Assembly (NCBI GenBank): GCA_937901625.1
Contig: CALDIE010000053.1
Coordinates: forward strand, 1 to 17,761
DNA from: an uncultured Lachnospiraceae bacterium
GTDB lineage: Bacteria > Bacillota > Clostridia > Lachnospirales > Lachnospiraceae
DNA length: 17,761 nt
Direction: 5' to 3'
The notes beneath the pieces are model-generated. The model ran no database searches and was not told the DNA's origin. It worked only from the letters and a program-made list of their open reading frames with translations. Positions 15,375 to 17,761 of this stretch are shown in pieces; positions within the stretch are counted from its first letter, which is position 1; the number at the start of each line of letters is the position of its first letter. Position numbers and translations under genes: made by a program.

Positions 15375-16406
15375 ATGGATTTGGACGAACGTAAGTCAAA
15401 AATATTACATGCCATTATCCGAAACTATCTGGAAACGGGAGAACCGGTCGGAAGCCGTACGATCTCGAAATACACGGATCTGAATCTGAGTTCCGCGACG
15501 ATCCGCAATGAGATGGCGGATCTGGAGGAATTGGGATACATCGTACAGCCCCATACCTCTGCGGGACGTATTCCGACGGATAAAGCCTATCGCCTCTATG
15601 TGGATACCATGATGGAGGAGAAGGATAAGCAGATCGAGGAACTGAAAGGGATGGTTCTCGACGCGGAAGAGAAGATGGATAAGGTTCTTAAGAACGTGGC
15701 GAAGGTTTTGGCAAACAATACCAATTACGCCACGGTTGTTTCGGCACCGCAGATCAAACGGAATAAGTTAAAGTTTATCCAGTTGACCAGGATGAACGAC
15801 AAACAGATCCTTGCCGTGATCGTTGTGGAAGGAAACGTGATCCGAAACAACGTCATCGATGTGGAGGAACCATTAAACGAGGAAACGATCCTTAAGTTAA
15901 ACCTTCTTTTGAATACACATTTGAACGGCTTGAGCATCGACGAGATCAATCTCGCGATGATCACCAATATGAAAGAACAGGCCGGTATTCACGGATCGAT
16001 CATCGGAACCGTGGTGGACGCGGTTGCGGCGGCCATCCGGGGAGACGAGGATCTGGAGATCTATACCAGCGGCGCGCAGAACATCTTACGCTATCCGGAA
16101 TTATCGGATAAGCAAAAAGCAGGCGAGCTGATCACAGCCTTTGAGGAAAAGAAGACACTGGCACAGCTGGCGGTAAGCAATCTGGCTGATGAAGGTAAGA
16201 ACGGTATTCAGATCTATATCGGAGAGGAGACACCGATCGAGTCGATGCGGGATTGCAGCGTGGTGACAGCCACCTACGAATTAGAGGAAGGAATGCGCGG
16301 GAGCATAGCGATCATCGGGCCAAAGAGAATGGATTACGATAAGGTGGTTGCGTCTCTTAAGAGGATGATGAATGAGCTTGAAAGCCGTTATAAAAAAGAT
16401 GAGTAG
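15375..16406 (+). CDS. hrcA: Heat-inducible transcription repressor HrcA
   Basis: HrcA represses class I heat-shock operons by binding CIRCE; its activity is tuned by the GroEL/ES chaperonin in Bacillus. The product is 343 residues, normal for the family. ATG 15375 follows AAAGGAG (15359-15365) by about 9 bases; an in-frame upstream ATG at 15333 lies inside the CIRCE right arm and is not used. The winged-helix N-terminus has VGSRTISKYTDLNLSSATIR and NEMADLEELGYI (about 25-56), then the conserved HTSAGRIPTDKAYRLYVD (60-77). The C-terminal ligand-like domain contains GIQIYIGEE and the YELEEGMRGSIAIIGPKRMDY region typical of the family. It is the first gene of its own repressed operon. Confidence 0.97.
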   Translation: MDLDERKSKILHAIIRNYLETGEPVGSRTISKYTDLNLSSATIRNEMADLEELGYIVQPHTSAGRIPTDKAYRLYVDTMMEEKDKQIEELKGMVLDAEEKMDKVLKNVAKVLANNTNYATVVSAPQIKRNKLKFIQLTRMNDKQILAVIVVEGNVIRNNVIDVEEPLNEETILKLNLLLNTHLNGLSIDEINLAMITNMKEQAGIHGSIIGTVVDAVAAAIRGDEDLEIYTSGAQNILRYPELSDKQKAGELITAFEEKKTLAQLAVSNLADEGKNGIQIYIGEETPIESMRDCSVVTATYELEEGMRGSIAIIGPKRMDYDKVVASLKRMMNELESRYKKDE

Positions 16407-16450
16407 ATAAGGAACAGATCCTAACGCCCACAGAAGAGAAAGGAACAGAC

Positions 16451-17218
16451 ATGGCAGAGGAAAAAGAAAAAGAGGTTCAAAAAGAGGAAGAGACGAAGGA
16501 AACGGAGGATGTAAAAGAAGAGACATCCGAAGAAGAAACGAAAGAAGAGACCTCCGAAGATAAGACAACAGAAGAGACTTCCGATGAAACGACTTCCGAC
16601 GAAACGACTTCCGGAGAAGAAAGTTCCAAAGAGGAGGCTTCTGCAGAAGAGGCTGCAGAAGAGGCTGCAGAAGATGACACAGAAGAAAACGAAGATACGG
16701 AAGGCGACGAAACGGCCGGGAGCGATAAGAACCGGAAGAAGGTAACGCTTTTCGGAAAGAAGGAAAAAGACAAAGAGCGCGAGAAGTTAAAAGAACAGGT
16801 CGATGAGCTGAGTGACCGTGTGATGCGCCAGATGGCAGAGTTTGAAAATTTCCGGAAACGTACGGAAAAAGAGAAACAGGTCATGTTTGAAACCGGCGCA
16901 AAGAGCGTGATCGAAAAACTCCTCCCTGTGGTAGACAACTTCGAGAGAGGCTTATCGGGACTTTCGGAAGACGATAAAGAAGACGCTTTCGCACAGGGCA
17001 TGTTATTGATCTACAAGCAGTTGATACAGGAGCTTGAAAAACTCGAAGTTAAGCCTATTGAGGCTGTCGGTAAGGAGTTCGATCCGAATCTTCACAATGC
17101 GGTCATGCATGTGGATGATGAGGAACAGGGCGAGAACATCGTAGTGGAAGAGTTCCAGAAAGGGTATACATACAGAGATACCGTGGTAAGGCACAGCATG
17201 GTTAAAGTGGCCAACTAG
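16451..17218 (+). CDS. grpE: Nucleotide exchange factor GrpE with long acidic N-terminal arm
   Basis: GrpE speeds ADP release from DnaK in the protein-folding cycle. The 255-residue product has the normal core: a long coiled coil (about 105-165, with EFENFRKRTEKE at 130-141) and the C-terminal signature FDPNLHNAVMHVDDEE ... YRDTVVRHSMVKV (210-253). The first ~90 residues are an unusually long, low-complexity arm of Glu, Ser, Thr and Ala (ETSDETTSDETTSGEE, EEAAEEAAE). E. coli GrpE totals about 197 residues, so the excess is in this arm. The ATG follows AGAAAGGA (16436-16443) by 7 bases. It lies 44 bases after hrcA and shares its CIRCE-controlled promoter. Confidence 0.96.
   Translation: MAEEKEKEVQKEEETKETEDVKEETSEEETKEETSEDKTTEETSDETTSDETTSGEESSKEEASAEEAAEEAAEDDTEENEDTEGDETAGSDKNRKKVTLFGKKEKDKEREKLKEQVDELSDRVMRQMAEFENFRKRTEKEKQVMFETGAKSVIEKLLPVVDNFERGLSGLSEDDKEDAFAQGMLLIYKQLIQELEKLEVKPIEAVGKEFDPNLHNAVMHVDDEEQGENIVVEEFQKGYTYRDTVVRHSMVKVAN
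16574..16676 (+). repeat. Short in-frame tandem repeats in the grpE acidic arm
   Basis: Three 15-base units of the type ACTTCCGA(C/T)GAAACG (about 16577-16621) code TSDET. They are followed by three units of GAGGCTGCAGAA (about 16643-16676) coding EAAE. Both are in frame and could change copy number by slippage. Confidence 0.75.
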
Positions 17219-17316
17219 CCGGATACCATCTCCTTTACCCTCGGGATCGGGAGATGTGAATCATACATTTTTATATTATTAAATCAGATTGTAAACATAG
17301 ATAGGAGGAAGATACT

Positions 17317-17761
17317 ATGGGAAAAATTATTGGTATTGACTTGGGAACAACAAATTCATGTGTGGCTGTAATGGAAGGCGGAAAGCCTGCAGTCATCGCA
17401 AACCAGGAGGGTTCGAGAACGACCCCTTCCGTAGTGGCATTTACAAAGAACGGTGAGAGACTGATCGGTGAGCCCGCAAAGCGTCAGGCTGTTACAAACG
17501 CGGACAATACGATTTCATCCATCAAGAGAGACATGGGTACCGACAGAGGCCGTACCATTGACGGAAAGAAGTATTCTCCGCAGCAGATCTCCGCAATGAT
17601 CCTGCAGAAGTTAAAGGCAGACGCCGAGCAGTATCTGGGTGAGAAGGTTACCGAGGCGGTGATCACGGTTCCCGCATACTTCAATGATGCACAGCGTCAG
17701 GCAACCAAGGATGCCGGCAAGATCGCGGGACTCGATGTAAAGCGTATCATCAACGAGCCCA
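17317..17761 (+). CDS. dnaK: Chaperone protein DnaK (3' partial)
   Basis: The ATP-dependent Hsp70 chaperone; only the first 148 residues lie in the window, which cuts the gene. ATG 17317 follows AGGAGG (17303-17308) by 8 bases. The ATPase phosphate-1 motif GIDLGTTNSCVAVMEGG begins near residue 6. RTTPSVVAFTKNGERLIGEPAKRQ and VITVPAYFNDAQRQATKDAG (about 116-135) are diagnostic. It shares the hrcA operon. The 98-base gap after grpE holds a small stem (CATCTCC ... GGAGATG, within 17226-17260) with no strong T run, so transcription should continue through. Confidence 0.98.
   Translation, partial: MGKIIGIDLGTTNSCVAVMEGGKPAVIANQEGSRTTPSVVAFTKNGERLIGEPAKRQAVTNADNTISSIKRDMGTDRGRTIDGKKYSPQQISAMILQKLKADAEQYLGEKVTEAVITVPAYFNDAQRQATKDAGKIAGLDVKRIINEP

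Noticed and set aside
16477..17001. Ser-rich frame of 174 codons on the - strand
   Set aside because: It is the antisense reading of the Glu-rich arm and core of grpE.
17226..17260. Stem CATCTCC/GGAGATG between grpE and dnaK as a terminator
   Set aside because: The loop is long, there is no immediate T tract, and dnaK must be co-transcribed from the CIRCE promoter; at most a processing or stabilising stem.
1..17761. Transfer RNA, ribosomal RNA, insertion sequences or phage genes
   Set aside because: I saw no tRNA-like cloverleaf, rRNA sequence, transposase or integrase, or terminal inverted repeats in the window.

Overview
The window looks like chromosomal DNA of a low-to-mid GC Clostridia bacterium, most likely a Lachnospiraceae member. 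Supporting signs are the CIRCE-hrcA-grpE-dnaK heat-shock order, strong AGGAGG ribosome binding sites, sigma-A type TTGACA/TATAAT promoters, Gram-positive lipoproteins with Ser/Thr-rich tethers, and families typical of that group (DUF5696-like protein, YesL-like protein, DUF6465-like protein). Assignments rest on motif and family recognition by eye. No database search was possible.

Region 1 (1-10969, all + strand) is a glycan-uptake and processing locus. It starts inside a large DUF5696-like, glycoside-hydrolase-like protein. Two CUT1-type sugar ABC permeases follow (1862-2866, 2930-3931), then an intercistronic hairpin, a solute-binding lipoprotein (4026-5594) and, 19 bases later, a second lipoprotein made of an N-terminal domain plus three ~127-residue repeats (5614-7512). 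A Rho-independent terminator lies just before a YesL/DUF624-like membrane protein (7657-8355). Next come a cytoplasmic SGNH/GDSL hydrolase (8427-9923) and a class I mannose-6-phosphate isomerase (manA, 9986-10969). No ATPase gene is present, as is usual for CUT1 importers served by a shared MsmX-type ATPase. The likely division of labour is capture outside by the lipoproteins, import by the permeases, deacylation inside by the SGNH enzyme, glycosidic cleavage possibly by the DUF5696 protein (location unknown), and entry of mannose-6-phosphate into glycolysis through ManA. The substrate is inferred, not shown.

Region 2 (10970-14190) holds a small acidic protein of unknown function (11103-11426) and a decayed ybaK remnant read in three frames (11427-11679). 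Convergent to these, on the - strand, is a two-gene unit: an SGNH-hydrolase lipoprotein (12874-14175) followed by hemW (11684-12850).

Region 3 (14191-17761, + strand) starts with divergent promoters. A Lys/Glu-repeat protein with a DUF6465-like C-terminus follows, ending in a strong terminator. The heat-shock operon comes next: a sigma-A promoter, a perfect CIRCE operator, hrcA, grpE with a long acidic N-terminus, and dnaK, which is cut by the window end. No gene-free stretch exceeds 300 bases; the longest, 14176-14455, holds the divergent promoters.
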